Source: Leisingera sp. SS27
Lineage (GTDB): Bacteria > Pseudomonadota > Alphaproteobacteria > Rhodobacterales > Rhodobacteraceae
NCBI RefSeq assembly: GCF_028368855.1
Contig: NZ_JAQNCY010000009.1
Location: forward strand, 62,001 to 126,000
Length of the DNA stretch: 64,000 bases
Direction of reading: 5' to 3'
In this document: positions 40,907 through 50,548 of the stretch, piece by piece
Numbering within the stretch: the stretch's first letter is position 1
Layout of the letters: each line of letters starts with the position of its first letter
Notes under the pieces: generated by a model
What the model saw: the letters and a program-made list of their open reading frames with translations, nothing else
Databases searched by the model: none
What the model was told of the DNA's origin: nothing
Made by a program: the position numbers and the translations under genes

Positions 40907-41920
40907 ATGATGAAATGCCTTTGGCTGCCTGCACTGCTGCTGGCAGCATTTCTTAATCTGGCGGAGGCCCAGGCGGGTGCCAGGATCTGCAATGATACGG
41001 ATGCCTTGCACCATCTGGCAGTGGTCCTGCGCGACCGTGGCGGCTGGGTGGCGCAGGGCTGGCAGCATCTGCATCCGGGTGAATGCATGGAGGCGGCGCC
41101 GCGCCAGTATCAGGGCAAGTTTCTCTATTTCCGCTCCGAAAGCCCCGGATACCGTTTCCGTGATGACAGTGTGCGGTTCTGTACTGCACCGGGCCGGTTC
41201 CGCATCCCGCATGGTGGCGATTGCACCGGCGAAAATCAGGTGCCCCTGCGCTTTGCCAAGGCATCCTCAGATCAGAAGGTCTTGCTCAGTAAACGCTCAG
41301 CCGGCGGTGCGGGACGGGCTGCGGCACGGGGGAAGGACCCGCATCATCTGCGGACAGGCGGGCAGCACTATACGGCTGAGGTCATCTTTCAGGGCTGCAG
41401 GCTGAACCCCCGCAAGGAAACCGCTACCTGCCAGTTCGTTGGCGACGGCATGGAGCTCGCCGCACAGGGCCGGCTGCAGGTCAGCGACCCGCTCTTTACC
41501 TACTTGCTGGGTGTGCTGCGCGGCACTTCAATGGTGATCGACGGCGAGATGACCTCCCGTTTCGGGTCGTTCGGTGAACTGGATCTTCACAGCGTGACGC
41601 CGCGGGTGCCGGGCCGCCTGGATGAAATCTTGCATCAGATGCAGGGCCGGTGGCAGTCTGAGCGCAATCCGCTCGACCGGTTCATCGTTTCCGGTGCCGT
41701 GCGCCGGGCCAGCTATGGAGGGCGCCAGATGACGCCGGAGTTCCTCTCGGTGCGGACCAGCTGTGAAGGGAAGGCGCGCGGTGAGGGTGAGTATCTCCAG
41801 GCCTGGGACAGTCTGCGCGGAAGCAGCCTTTGCTACCGGATCGAGGCGCTGACACAGGACCGGATAACGCTGGTCTATATTCCCAATGGCATCCGGCTGG
41901 ACTACCGGCGGATTCGCTGA
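40907..41920 (+). CDS. secreted DUF1036-type protein
   Basis: 337 residues. The signal peptide is residues 1-24 (LWLPALLLAAFLNLAEAQAG). The region 25-105 resembles DUF1036: ICNDTDALHHLAVVLRD, GWQHLHPGECMEA and FRSESPG, where Trp and PGEC are typical. The rest (about 130-337) is not recognised and contains several Cys that could pair (QGCRL, TCQF and TSCEG). DUF1036 proteins are periplasmic and uncharacterised. AGGAG precedes the ATG by 6 nt. It converges on betI, separated by a short hairpin that overlaps the betI stop. Confidence 0.7.
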   Translation: MMKCLWLPALLLAAFLNLAEAQAGARICNDTDALHHLAVVLRDRGGWVAQGWQHLHPGECMEAAPRQYQGKFLYFRSESPGYRFRDDSVRFCTAPGRFRIPHGGDCTGENQVPLRFAKASSDQKVLLSKRSAGGAGRAAARGKDPHHLRTGGQHYTAEVIFQGCRLNPRKETATCQFVGDGMELAAQGRLQVSDPLFTYLLGVLRGTSMVIDGEMTSRFGSFGELDLHSVTPRVPGRLDEILHQMQGRWQSERNPLDRFIVSGAVRRASYGGRQMTPEFLSVRTSCEGKARGEGEYLQAWDSLRGSSLCYRIEALTQDRITLVYIPNGIRLDYRRIR

Positions 41921-41921
41921 A

Positions 41922-41943
41922 CCCCTGACCCCAGGATCAGGGG
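41922..41943. terminator. hairpin between the DUF1036 gene and betI
   Basis: CCCCTGA (41922-41928) and TCAGGGG (41937-41943) form a perfect 7-bp stem across the gap of convergent genes, overlapping the betI stop codon. There is no clear U-tract. Confidence 0.5.
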
Positions 41944-42512
41944 ATCACCAGGTCCACCACCCGGTGCGCCGCGGCACGGGCCTCATCCGGGTCCAGCGCT
42001 TCTTCCGACTGTGCCGCCTGCAGCCAGACCCCGTCCATGTAGCACTGCAGCGCCTGGCGCGCGGTCTCCACCCGGTCCTCTGGCAGCAGGGCCCGCAGTT
42101 CGGCAAGGAAATGGCTGCGGACCCGGGCCCGGTTGATTCGATGCAGGCGGCTGAGGCGCGTTGAGTAAGGGGCATTTGCCCAGAACTGCATCCAGATGCT
42201 GCACTGGGGGACGGTGAACAGACCGTCCGCAAAGTTCGCATCCATCACCGCATACAAGCGCTCGCGCGGGGTGCGCGCGGTTGCATAGCCTGCACTCATC
42301 GCTTGCCGCAGCTTGCCCAGAAGGTGCAGCATGGTGGCTTCCATCAGCCCTTCCTTGGAGCCGAAATAATAGTTGATGGAGGCCGCTGACGCTCCGGCTT
42401 CCCGTGCGATTTCTGCCATGGTTACAACACCGTAGCCGCGCTTGTGCACGGCAACGATGGTGGCTTCGATCAGCTCTTCGTTGCGGATGTCCCGGATGCG
42501 TTTCCTGCTCAT
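41937..42512 (-). CDS. betI: choline-responsive repressor BetI
   Basis: 191 residues of the TetR family. The HTH (about 25-55) is TMAEIAREAGASAASINYYFGSKEGLMEATM, with the BetI-like AASINYYFGSK recognition. The C-terminal BetI half has YAVMDANFADGLFTVPQCSIWMQFWANA. BetI represses bet genes until choline binds. The start codon is set at the ATG beginning MSRKRIRD, the usual BetI start. It is divergent from the BCCT-betC-betB-betA operon, with a dyad in between that may be its operator. Confidence 0.9.
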   Translation of the reverse strand: MSRKRIRDIRNEELIEATIVAVHKRGYGVVTMAEIAREAGASAASINYYFGSKEGLMEATMLHLLGKLRQAMSAGYATARTPRERLYAVMDANFADGLFTVPQCSIWMQFWANAPYSTRLSRLHRINRARVRSHFLAELRALLPEDRVETARQALQCYMDGVWLQAAQSEEALDPDEARAAAHRVVDLVIP

Positions 42513-42571
42513 GATTAAGTTGTGCGGCAATTGGGGCGGCGTTTCAACTGTTGTTCGCGCGATTCTGAAAC

Positions 42572-42587
42572 TTGAATGACCGTTTAA
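42572..42587. promoter_or_regulatory. probable BetI operator
   Basis: TTGAATGACCGTTTAA at 42572-42587 is an imperfect 16-bp dyad (TTnAAnG..CnTTnAA) in the 159-bp gap between divergent betI and the bet operon. BetI sites known from other species are AT-rich dyads of this type. The assignment is by position and symmetry. Confidence 0.5.
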
Positions 42588-42671
42588 AAAACTGTTTGGC
42601 GCTTCAGTCTGCTGTGATATGTAACCGATCCATGTCTGAGGGCGGAAACCGCCCGGAAATGGGAGGGACAT

Positions 42672-43880
42672 ATGACTTCAATCATCTCGTTCGGGATTCT
42701 GCTGGCCTTTGCGCTGGTGGCGTTCTGCGTGATCAAGTGGTGGAACGTCCGCAACGTCGGCGTGACCCCCGTTCACCTTTTCACCTTCATCGCAATCCTG
42801 TTCACCTCCGGTCTGGACGTGGGCCTGATCATGTTCCCGCTGGCCTGGGACTTCCCGCTCTATGCGGACACCGCGGCGGAACCGGCCTATGGCTTCACCA
42901 ACCCGCTTGCGCTGGAGTTCGGCTTCTGGGGCTTCCTGATCTGGGGCTTCTATTTCCTGACAACCTTCTATTTCTGCGTGGTGGAACCGCGGGTGAAGTT
43001 CTTTGAGATCCCGCTGGTGAAATGGATCAACAACATCGTGATCATCGGCACCTGCGCCTTCACCGGCGCGCTGTTCCTGATCTACCTGCCGTATTACGCC
43101 ACCTTCATGGGTGACGGCGAAACCGTGATCCCGGCTTTCTATGTCATCACCTTCCTGGTGATCCTGTTTGCCGCCTTCTCCTCCACCGACATCAAATACG
43201 TTCGTATTCTGTCGGTCGGCTCCACTGCGCTGTTCCTGGCGCTGATCCTGGGCATGTGGGCCTATGCAGGCATGGGCCTTGGCGCCTTTGCGGACACAGC
43301 GTCCAACATCGGCGGCTACTTCGCCAACATCCACAAATTCATCCTGCCGCTGACCGACTATCATGAATTCTACCTGTTCTGGTGGTTCGCGTGGTCGATC
43401 ATGATCGGCCAGTTCACCTCCCGCTTTGTCGGCGGTCTGCGCACCTGGCAGGTTCTGGCAGCGCTGCTGATCTTCCCGTCGATCCCGCTGGGTGTGTGGT
43501 TCTCGGTCCTGTACTACTACCACCTGAACAGCATCGAAACGACGCTGCTGATCAACGTCTCCATGGTCGCTGTGGGCATCATCTTTGTGGTCAACTCCTT
43601 TGACTCGCTGATCCGCCTTTACACCGACAACCTGAACCTGACGGCCAAGCGTTTCGGCACCATTCCTTACGTGCTCGGCAACGCGGTTGTGCTCTTTGGC
43701 CTGACCCTGGCATTCCAGAGCCAGTGGCTGCAGATCCAGTGGATCGGCACCATCGTGATCGCCATCTACGTGGCCTGCCTGGCTTACATCGTGGCCTTCA
43801 AGCGCAGCGAAGTCATGAGCATCGACGCCTCGCCCGAGGAAAACACGCTCGACTTCGAAAAGATCAAGACAGCCCACTAA
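42672..43880 (+). CDS. short BCCT-like transporter of the bet operon
   Basis: 402 residues, shorter than typical BCCT carriers (about 500-700), with roughly 10-11 spans. The BCCT signature region is kept: EFYLFWWFAWSIMIGQFTSRF and RTWQVLAALLIFPSIPLGVW, matching the TM8 choline-box segment. The third-helix glycine motif, usually GMGIG, is GLDVG here (Gly47, Asp49, Gly51), a marked change at the substrate and sodium site. It should import choline, choline-O-sulfate or a related solute for the operon. It is divergent from betI, and betC follows after 125 nt. Substrate specificity is open. Confidence 0.75.
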   Translation: MTSIISFGILLAFALVAFCVIKWWNVRNVGVTPVHLFTFIAILFTSGLDVGLIMFPLAWDFPLYADTAAEPAYGFTNPLALEFGFWGFLIWGFYFLTTFYFCVVEPRVKFFEIPLVKWINNIVIIGTCAFTGALFLIYLPYYATFMGDGETVIPAFYVITFLVILFAAFSSTDIKYVRILSVGSTALFLALILGMWAYAGMGLGAFADTASNIGGYFANIHKFILPLTDYHEFYLFWWFAWSIMIGQFTSRFVGGLRTWQVLAALLIFPSIPLGVWFSVLYYYHLNSIETTLLINVSMVAVGIIFVVNSFDSLIRLYTDNLNLTAKRFGTIPYVLGNAVVLFGLTLAFQSQWLQIQWIGTIVIAIYVACLAYIVAFKRSEVMSIDASPEENTLDFEKIKTAH

Positions 43881-44005
43881 GGGCGGTCTCCCGGCTGGGC
43901 CCCAAGTTTCCCCGAATGACGGGACCGGCCACCAAACTGCCTGGCAGCGCCTTCGGGCCTGCCAGGCGCCTTTGCAAAGCATCGCCAATACTTGGGAGGT
44001 CCGCG

Positions 44006-45514
44006 ATGAGTGCCCCGAATATCCTGATCCTGATGGTTGACCAGTTGAATGGGACGCTTTTCCCGGACGGCCCCGCCGAGTGGCTGCATGCTCCGAACCT
44101 GAAAAAGCTGGCGGAACGCTCCACCCGCTTCAAGAACGCCTATACCGCGTCGCCGCTCTGCGCCCCGGGCCGCGCCTCCTTCATGTCCGGCCAGCTGCCT
44201 TCGCGCACCGGCGTCTATGACAACGCCGCCGAATTCCGCAGCGACATCCCGACCTACGCCCACCACTTGCGCCGCGCCGGGTATTACACTTGCCTCTCGG
44301 GCAAGATGCACTTTGTCGGCCCCGACCAGCTGCACGGGTTCGAGGACCGGCTGACCACCGACATCTATCCGGCCGATTTCGGCTGGACCCCGGACTACCG
44401 CAAGCCGGGCGAGCGGATCGACTGGTGGTACCACAACATGGGGTCCGTTACCGGGGCAGGGGTGGCGGAAACCTCCAACCAGATGGAATACGACGACGAG
44501 GTCGCCTACAACGCCACCGCCAAGCTGTATGAGCTGTCGCGCGGCCTCGACGAGCGCCCCTGGTGCGTCACCGTCTCCTTCACCCATCCGCACGATCCCT
44601 ATGTGGCGCGCCGCAAGTACTGGGATCTTTATGAGGACTGCGAGCACCTGCTGCCTGAAGTCCCCGCCATGGACTACGAGGACCACGACCCCCACGCCAA
44701 GCGGATCTTTGACGCCAACGACTGGCGCAGCTTCGACATTACTGAAGAGAACATCAAACGCTCCCGCCGCGCTTACTTCGCCAATATTTCCTATCTGGAT
44801 GACAAGATCGGCGAGATCCTGAACGTGCTGGAAACCACAAGGCAGGAAGCGATCATCCTGTTCGTCTCCGACCACGGCGACATGCTGGGCGAGCGCGGCC
44901 TCTGGTTCAAGATGAGCTTCTACGAGGGCTCCTCCCGCGTGCCGCTGATGATCTCGGCGCCGGACCTGCCCGTGGGCCTGATTGAGACCCCGGTGTCCAC
45001 GCTGGACGTGACCCCGACGCTGGGCGCGCTGGCCGGTGTCGACATGGCAGAAATCGAACCCTGGACCGACGGCCAGAACCTGGTGCCGCTGGCCAATGGA
45101 ACGGAACGCACCGAGCCGGTCGCCGTGGAATACGCGGCTGAGGCGTCCTACGCGCCGCTGGTGTCGCTCCGCTACGGCAAGTGGAAATACAACCGCTGCG
45201 CCCTGGATCCCGACCAGCTGTTTGATCTGGAAGCCGACCCGCACGAACTCAACAACCTGGCAGATGATCCGGCCCATGCCGGCACGCTGGAATCCTTGCG
45301 CGCCAAGTCGGAGGCCCGCTGGAACCTGGAAACCTTCGACGCAGAGGTGCGCGCCAGTCAGGCCCGCCGCTGGGTCGTCTACGAGGCCCTGCGCCAGGGC
45401 GGCTACTACCCCTGGGATTACCAGCCGCTGCAAAAAGCCTCGGAGCGCTACATGCGCAACCACATGAATCTCGACAACCTCGAGGAAAGCAAACGCTTTC
45501 CCCGCGGAGAATAA
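44006..45514 (+). CDS. betC: choline-sulfatase
   Basis: 502 residues. Type I sulfatase with the formylglycine motif CAPGR at Cys52 (SPLCAPGRASFMSGQLPSR) and N-terminal metal Asp (MVDQLN). THPHDPYVARRKYWDLY, VSDHGDMLGERGLWFKMSFYEG and the C-terminal stretch ending RNHMNLDNLEESKRFPRG are typical of BetC. It hydrolyses choline-O-sulfate to choline and sulfate in the cytoplasm, feeding BetA and BetB. GGGAGG before the ATG is a good ribosome site. It lies within the bet operon, upstream of betB by 56 nt. Confidence 0.95.
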   Translation: MSAPNILILMVDQLNGTLFPDGPAEWLHAPNLKKLAERSTRFKNAYTASPLCAPGRASFMSGQLPSRTGVYDNAAEFRSDIPTYAHHLRRAGYYTCLSGKMHFVGPDQLHGFEDRLTTDIYPADFGWTPDYRKPGERIDWWYHNMGSVTGAGVAETSNQMEYDDEVAYNATAKLYELSRGLDERPWCVTVSFTHPHDPYVARRKYWDLYEDCEHLLPEVPAMDYEDHDPHAKRIFDANDWRSFDITEENIKRSRRAYFANISYLDDKIGEILNVLETTRQEAIILFVSDHGDMLGERGLWFKMSFYEGSSRVPLMISAPDLPVGLIETPVSTLDVTPTLGALAGVDMAEIEPWTDGQNLVPLANGTERTEPVAVEYAAEASYAPLVSLRYGKWKYNRCALDPDQLFDLEADPHELNNLADDPAHAGTLESLRAKSEARWNLETFDAEVRASQARRWVVYEALRQGGYYPWDYQPLQKASERYMRNHMNLDNLEESKRFPRGE

Positions 45515-45570
45515 CCATAGCAACTACTCAGCATCTCCCCTGCTGAAGACCCCCGCTGGAGACACACAAA

Positions 45571-47028
45571 ATGACACATCCCGCACAGCCCAAGGCCAGC
45601 CACTTCATCAACGGCGAATACGTCGAGGATACCGCCGGCACCCCGATCCCGGTGATCTATGCCGCGACAGGTGAGCAGATCGCCACTGTCTACGCCGCCA
45701 CGCCGGCAATCGTCGAACAGGCGCTCTCCACCGCCAAGGCGGCCCAAAAAGAATGGGCCAAGATGACCGGCACCGAGCGCGGCCGCATCCTGCGCCGCGC
45801 TGCCGACATTACGCGCGAGCGCAACCATGAACTCAGCGTTCTGGAAACCTACGACACCGGCAAGCCGCTGCAGGAAACCCTGGTGGCTGACGCCACCTCC
45901 GGCGCCGACGCGCTGGAATACTTCGGTGGCCTCGCGGGCTCCCTGACCGGCGAGCACATCCCGATGGGCGAGGACTGGGTCTACACCGTGCGCGAGGCGC
46001 TGGGCCTCTGCGTCGGCATCGGCGCCTGGAACTACCCGACCCAGATCGCCTGCTGGAAAGGCGCACCGGCGCTGGCCTGCGGCAACTCGATGGTGTTCAA
46101 ACCCTCCGAGACCACGCCGCTTTGCGCCCTGAAAGTGGCCGAGATCCTGCACGAGGCCGGCGCCCCGGCCGGTATCTATAACGTCATCCAGGGCATGGGC
46201 GAGGTCGGCGGTGCGCTGGTTGCCGACCCGCGTGTTGACAAGGTCTCGCTGACCGGCTCGGTGCCGACCGGCAAGAAGGTTTATGCCGCCGCAGCGGCAG
46301 GCATGAAACACGTCACCATGGAACTGGGCGGCAAGTCGCCGCTGATCATCTTTGATGACGCCGACATCGACAACGCCGTCGGCGGCGCCATCAACGGCAA
46401 CTTCTACTCCTCCGGCCAGGTCTGCTCCAACGGCACCCGAGTGTTCGTGCAGAAAGGCATCAAGGAGAAATTCCTGGCCCGCCTGGCGGAGCGTACCGGC
46501 AACGCCATCCTCGGCGACCCGATGGATGAGGCCACCAGCTTTGGCCCGATGGTCACCGAGAACCAGATGAACATCGTTCTGGGCTATATCGAAAAGGGCA
46601 AGGAAGAAGGCGCCCGCGTTGTCTGCGGCGGCGCGCGTGCGGACATGGACGGCTACTACATCCAGCCGACCGTCTTTGCCGATGTGACCGACGACATGAC
46701 CATCGCGCGCGAGGAAATCTTCGGCCCCGTCATGTCCGTCCTTGACTTCGACACCGAGGAAGAGGTGATCGCCCGCGCCAATGACACCGAGTTCGGCCTG
46801 TCCGCCGGCGTTTTCACCAACGACTTCAGCCGCGCCCACCGGGTGATCGGCCAGCTGGAAGCGGGCAGCTGCTTCATCAACTCCTACAACGATGCGCCGG
46901 TCGAGGCGCCGTTCGGCGGGGTCAAGGCATCGGGTGTGGGCCGCGAGAATTCGAAAGAGGCGATCAAGCACTTCAGCCAGGTGAAATCCGTCTACGTCCG
47001 CATGGGCGACGTCGAAGCGGCGTTCTGA
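45571..47028 (+). CDS. betB: betaine-aldehyde dehydrogenase
   Basis: 485 residues of the aldehyde dehydrogenase superfamily. Catalytic residues are Glu251 (MELGGKSP) and Cys285 ([11 protein letters not shown]), one residue off the E. coli BetB numbering. The NAD-binding segment includes [20 protein letters not shown] and [11 protein letters not shown]. It oxidises betaine aldehyde to glycine betaine with NAD. Glycine betaine is an osmoprotectant and also a carbon and nitrogen source in Roseobacters. The gene sits between betC and betA in the same operon. Confidence 0.96.
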   Translation: MTHPAQPKASHFINGEYVEDTAGTPIPVIYAATGEQIATVYAATPAIVEQALSTAKAAQKEWAKMTGTERGRILRRAADITRERNHELSVLETYDTGKPLQETLVADATSGADALEYFGGLAGSLTGEHIPMGEDWVYTVREALGLCVGIGAWNYPTQIACWKGAPALACGNSMVFKPSETTPLCALKVAEILHEAGAPAGIYNVIQGMGEVGGALVADPRVDKVSLTGSVPTGKKVYAAAAAGMKHVTMELGGKSPLIIFDDADIDNAVGGAINGNFYSSGQVCSNGTRVFVQKGIKEKFLARLAERTGNAILGDPMDEATSFGPMVTENQMNIVLGYIEKGKEEGARVVCGGARADMDGYYIQPTVFADVTDDMTIAREEIFGPVMSVLDFDTEEEVIARANDTEFGLSAGVFTNDFSRAHRVIGQLEAGSCFINSYNDAPVEAPFGGVKASGVGRENSKEAIKHFSQVKSVYVRMGDVEAAF

Positions 47029-47131
47029 GCCGGGCAGTAAGAATGGCAGGTGCCGCTGCGGCGGCCCTGCACCGAACTAAGGCAGAGCCGGGCAGGCGGG
47101 CAGCCCCCGGTCTCAGCGACGGAGAGAAGAA

Positions 47132-48787
47132 ATGAACGCGGATTATGTGATTGTCGGAGCCGGCTCTGCGGGTTGTGCCATGGCCTACCGGCTCAGCGAA
47201 GCCGGCAAAAAGGTGCTGGTGATCGAACACGGCGGCACCGATGCCGGGCCGTTTATCCAGATGCCGGGCGCGCTCAGCTACCCGATGAACATGCCGTTTT
47301 ATGACTGGGGCTACAAATCCCAGCCCGAACCGCATCTGGGCGGCCGTGAGCTGGTCTGCCCGCGCGGCAAGGTGATCGGCGGCTCCTCCTCGATCAACGG
47401 CATGGTCTATGTGCGCGGCCACGCAGGCGACTACAACCACTGGGCCGAGTCGGGCGCCGCAGGCTGGTCCTATGCCGACGTGCTGCCCTACTTCAAACGC
47501 ATGGAAACCTGGAACGACCGCGGCCACGGCGGCGATGCGGACTGGCGCGGCAAGGACGGTCCGCTGCATGTGACCCGCGGCCCCCGCGACAACCCGCTGC
47601 ACGACGCCTTCGTCAAGGCGGGCGAGCAGGCGGGCTACCCGGTCACCTCCGACTACAACGGTGAGCAGCAGGAGGGTTTCGGCCCGATGGAGATGACGGT
47701 CTACAAGGGCCGCCGCTGGTCCGCCGCCAACGCCTATCTGAAGCCCGCTCTGAAACGCGAGAACTGCGACCTGATCCGCGCCTTCGCCCGCAAGGTGGTG
47801 ATCGAGGACGGCCGCGCCGTGGGTGTCGAGATCGAACGCGGCGGCAAGGTTGAGGTGATCCGCGCAAATGCCGAGGTGATCCTGGCCGCGTCCTCGCTGA
47901 ACTCCCCCAAGATGCTGATGCTCTCGGGCATCGGTCCGGCCAAGCACCTGGCCGAGCATGGGATCGACGTGGTCGCCGACCGCCCTGGCGTCGGCCAGAA
48001 CCTGCAGGACCACCTGGAATTCTACTTCCAGTTCGCCTGCAAGCAGCCGATCACCCTGTTCAAGTACTGGAACCTGCTGGGCAAGGGCCTTGTCGGGGCC
48101 CAGTGGATGTTCACCAAGACCGGCCTGGGCGCTTCGAACCAGTTCGAAAGCGCCGCCTTCATCCGCTCCGACAAGGGCGTCGACTACCCCGACATCCAGT
48201 ACCATTTCCTGCCAATCGCGGTCCGCTATGACGGTCAGGCGGCGGCAGAGGGGCATGGCTTCCAGGCCCATGTCGGCCCGATGCGCTCACCCTCGCGCGG
48301 CGAGGTCACGCTGGCGTCGAAAGATCCCAAGGACGCGCCGAACATCCTGTTCAACTACATGTCGACCGAGCAGGACTGGATCGATTTCCGCAAATGCGTG
48401 CGCCTGACGCGCGAAATCTTTGCCCAGGACGCAATGAAGCCGTTCCTCAAGCACGAGATCCAGCCGGGCACCGATCTGCAAACCGACGACGAGATCGACG
48501 GCTTCCTACGCGAGCACGTGGAAAGCGCCTATCACCCCTGCGGCACCTGCAAGATGGGCGCGGCGGATGATCCGATGTCGGTCGTTGACCCGGAATGCCG
48601 TGTCATCGGTGTCGACGGCCTGCGCGTTGCCGACAGCTCGATCTTCCCGCGGATCACCAACGGCAACCTTAACGGCCCCTCGATCATGACCGGAGAGAAG
48701 GCCTCCGACCACATCCTGGGCCGCCGCCTGCCGTCCTCCAACGCAGAGCCGTGGTTCAACCCGAACTGGCGTGAAGCGCAACGCTGA
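47132..48787 (+). CDS. betA: choline dehydrogenase (GMC flavoprotein)
   Basis: 551 residues. FAD-binding [24 protein letters not shown] at the N-terminus; GMC signatures [18 protein letters not shown] and [18 protein letters not shown]-terminal catalytic His region [12 protein letters not shown]. BetA oxidises choline to betaine aldehyde and can continue to betaine, donating electrons to the respiratory chain. The ribosome site GGAGAGAAG lies 3 nt before the ATG. It ends the bet operon and is followed by a strong terminator, so choline-O-sulfate and choline both lead to glycine betaine in this operon. Confidence 0.97.
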   Translation: MNADYVIVGAGSAGCAMAYRLSEAGKKVLVIEHGGTDAGPFIQMPGALSYPMNMPFYDWGYKSQPEPHLGGRELVCPRGKVIGGSSSINGMVYVRGHAGDYNHWAESGAAGWSYADVLPYFKRMETWNDRGHGGDADWRGKDGPLHVTRGPRDNPLHDAFVKAGEQAGYPVTSDYNGEQQEGFGPMEMTVYKGRRWSAANAYLKPALKRENCDLIRAFARKVVIEDGRAVGVEIERGGKVEVIRANAEVILAASSLNSPKMLMLSGIGPAKHLAEHGIDVVADRPGVGQNLQDHLEFYFQFACKQPITLFKYWNLLGKGLVGAQWMFTKTGLGASNQFESAAFIRSDKGVDYPDIQYHFLPIAVRYDGQAAAEGHGFQAHVGPMRSPSRGEVTLASKDPKDAPNILFNYMSTEQDWIDFRKCVRLTREIFAQDAMKPFLKHEIQPGTDLQTDDEIDGFLREHVESAYHPCGTCKMGAADDPMSVVDPECRVIGVDGLRVADSSIFPRITNGNLNGPSIMTGEKASDHILGRRLPSSNAEPWFNPNWREAQR

Positions 48788-48805
48788 TCCTGTTGCACTG
48801 CCAGC

Positions 48806-48848
48806 AAGCCGCCCGCCACCTCCCCTTTGTGCGGGCGGCTTACTTTTT
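48806..48848 (+). terminator. rho-independent terminator of the bet operon
   Basis: An 11-bp stem AAGCCGCCCGC / GCGGGCGGCTT with a 14-nt loop is followed by TACTTTTT, 18 nt after the betA stop. Confidence 0.85.
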
Positions 48849-48951
48849 CCTCAAAAATCAGCGCCTTTCCCGCATCTTTTGATCCGCGTCAAAGTGGCGG
48901 GCCGGGGAAGGCAATACCCTGCAGACGACCCTAGGAAGAAGGAGCGAGCAG

Positions 48952-49191
48952 GTGTCCAACACTCCCCATGAACTGGCCGAGGAATTCCCGGAAAAAGCGG
49001 CGCTGATGAGCCAGCTGAAACAGTCGGATGCGCATTTCGCCAAGCTGTCGGATGAATACCACGAAGTGAACCGCGCCGTGCACCGGGCGGAAACCAACGT
49101 GGAGCCGGTCAGCGCCCAGGCCGAAACCGATCTGCGCAAACAGCGTGCCGCGCTGAAGGATGAGATCTGGGGGATCCTGTCGAAGGCCTGA
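48952..49191 (+). CDS. DUF465/YdcH-family small protein
   Basis: 79 residues from a GTG start preceded by AAGAAGGAGCGAGCAG. The family pattern is seen: LAEEFPEKAALMSQLKQSD, HFAKLSDEYHEVNRAVHR and LRKQRAALKDEIWGIL. DUF465 (YdcH-like) proteins are short coiled-coil proteins of unknown function found in many proteobacteria. It has its own small unit between the bet terminator and a GGGGCACC terminator downstream. Confidence 0.9.
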   Translation: MSNTPHELAEEFPEKAALMSQLKQSDAHFAKLSDEYHEVNRAVHRAETNVEPVSAQAETDLRKQRAALKDEIWGILSKA

Positions 49192-49218
49192 GACCTTCAG
49201 GCAGGCGGTAAAACGCAG

Positions 49219-49246
49219 GGGGCACCAATGGTGCCCCTTTTCTATC
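49219..49246 (+). terminator. terminator of the DUF465 gene
   Basis: GGGGCACC and GGTGCCCC form a perfect 8-bp stem with an AAT loop, followed by TTTTCTATC. It lies 27 nt after the stop. Confidence 0.85.
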
Positions 49247-49285
49247 TTTCCCCTTCGGCCTTGCTGCAAGGGGCGGCTGCGCCAA

Positions 49286-49765
49286 TTACGCGCGGGTGAA
49301 ATCCATGGTCCAATTTGTTTCCCAGGTCTTGCCGCCGTCCCGTGACATGGCCTGTTCCCATCGCGGTGTTTCTGTGTCCGTTTGCAGCCACAGGAACCGG
49401 ATTGACACGGGTTCGCCGCGCAGCGTGTCCTCTGCAAAGAAAGATCCGGTGCCGTCCTCGAACCTGCCAACCACGGGAACATCCAATTGGTGCGGGGCGT
49501 TTGCCGACAGCCACCAGATCGCCCAGGTCCCGCTGGCAGGATCAAAAGACCGCAAGGCAATGGCGCGGTACGCTCCCCCGGGGAAGTTGAGAAGGTTGTC
49601 TTCCACATTGCCATTGCCGCCCAGTACCGCCCGGGTTTCCGAGGTTCCCTGAAACTCTTCCCATTCGCGGCAGCCAGTCAGCCGCTCTTTCAGCCTGCGG
49701 TGACGCACATTCCAACGGCCGGTTTCAAAATCGAAATCCCGGGATGTGCTGAGCTTCTCTTCCAT
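49286..49765 (-). CDS. DUF1579-like conserved protein
   Basis: 159 residues, probably a small beta-barrel of the lipocalin-like type. Conserved-looking stretches are RDFDFETGRWNVRHRRLKERLTG, PGGAYRAIALRSFDPASGTW, WWLSANAPHQLDVPVVGRFEDG and RWEQAMSRDGGKTWETNWTMDF. Proteins of this kind occur widely and are uncharacterised; DUF1579 is my recollection of the family. The start is set at the ATG 7 nt after AAAGG. It converges on the DUF465 gene and stands alone. Confidence 0.75.
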   Translation of the reverse strand: MEEKLSTSRDFDFETGRWNVRHRRLKERLTGCREWEEFQGTSETRAVLGGNGNVEDNLLNFPGGAYRAIALRSFDPASGTWAIWWLSANAPHQLDVPVVGRFEDGTGSFFAEDTLRGEPVSIRFLWLQTDTETPRWEQAMSRDGGKTWETNWTMDFTRA

Positions 49766-50206
49766 GGGGTGCCTTTCTTCCGATGGTGAATTGCGTTCCT
49801 GTTTTGTTCTCAATTGCTGAAAAAGTCAACGATACCCTCGCGCTCAGCAATTGATTGGACGCAGGACAGTCCGCGTGCGTTCTTTTGATGGGTGATGCCT
49901 TCTTTGCGCGTTTCGCTGGTTCTGCCCTCATTTCTGCCGCGCAGCCGAGCGCCTCTTCGCCGCTCACGCGGGAATGGCGCTCTGGTTTCAACCTATGTGC
50001 GAATCGCAGTTGCCGGATTGATCTTGATTTGGAGACAGTGTTCAAATTCAACAGGGAATGTTGGAAGGATTCTCCGTAATTTCCGGCAAATCAGGTTAAA
50101 TTAAGGCAAATTCGTCAAAAATGTGACCGGTCGCTCTATATCTTGCCTGCAGCAGGAAATACGGTCTCAGAGTGCCTGCTGTGCAGTTGTGTGAAGGAGT
50201 AAACCA
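49766..50206. other. 440-bp intergenic region, no gene supported
   Basis: No frame here has both a ribosome site and a recognisable product. The last 120 bp are AT-rich and contain the likely promoter of the small gene at 50207. There are no strong hairpins with U-tracts. Confidence 0.5.
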
Positions 50207-50467
50207 ATGGGACAGGTCTATCAGCCGGGGCGCTGGCAAGAGATCGAAGGCGTACCCGACGAAACCTCTGATGCGGACATGCTGGCAGCGGTCCGCAGCG
50301 TGGTCAGAACGGCCGCTGAAGACCCGGTGCAAGAGCAGAAACCCGCTCCCGGCCGGGTGCAGCAATGGCAAACAGCCGAAGCAGTTCAGCCCAATCAGCC
50401 GCCGCGGGCAGCGGCCGCAAAGGACCGTGCGCTGATGTCCCGCTTGCTGAACCGTCTGCGCGCCTGA
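50207..50467 (+). CDS. small conserved-type hypothetical protein
   Basis: 86 residues. A strong GAAGGAG ribosome site lies 8 nt before the ATG. The sequence starts GQVYQPGRWQEIEGVPDE, then is rich in Gln, Ala and Pro, and ends with a basic amphipathic helix KDRALMSRLLNRLRA that could bind a membrane or nucleic acid. No domain is recognised. It has its own AT-rich upstream region and converges on the ScfR-type regulator gene. Confidence 0.65.
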   Translation: MGQVYQPGRWQEIEGVPDETSDADMLAAVRSVVRTAAEDPVQEQKPAPGRVQQWQTAEAVQPNQPPRAAAAKDRALMSRLLNRLRA

Positions 50468-50548
50468 ATTTCCCGCTTCCTCGGCCAAGGATGCTCGATT
50501 GTCCTTGGCAAATATCCTGAAAGAAATTTGCCGCCGCCAGCGGCGCCC

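Noticed and set aside
43877-45523. Minus-strand open frame of 548 codons
   Set aside because: It lies opposite choline-sulfatase, which has the CAPGR motif and full length; the reverse frame has no recognisable domain.
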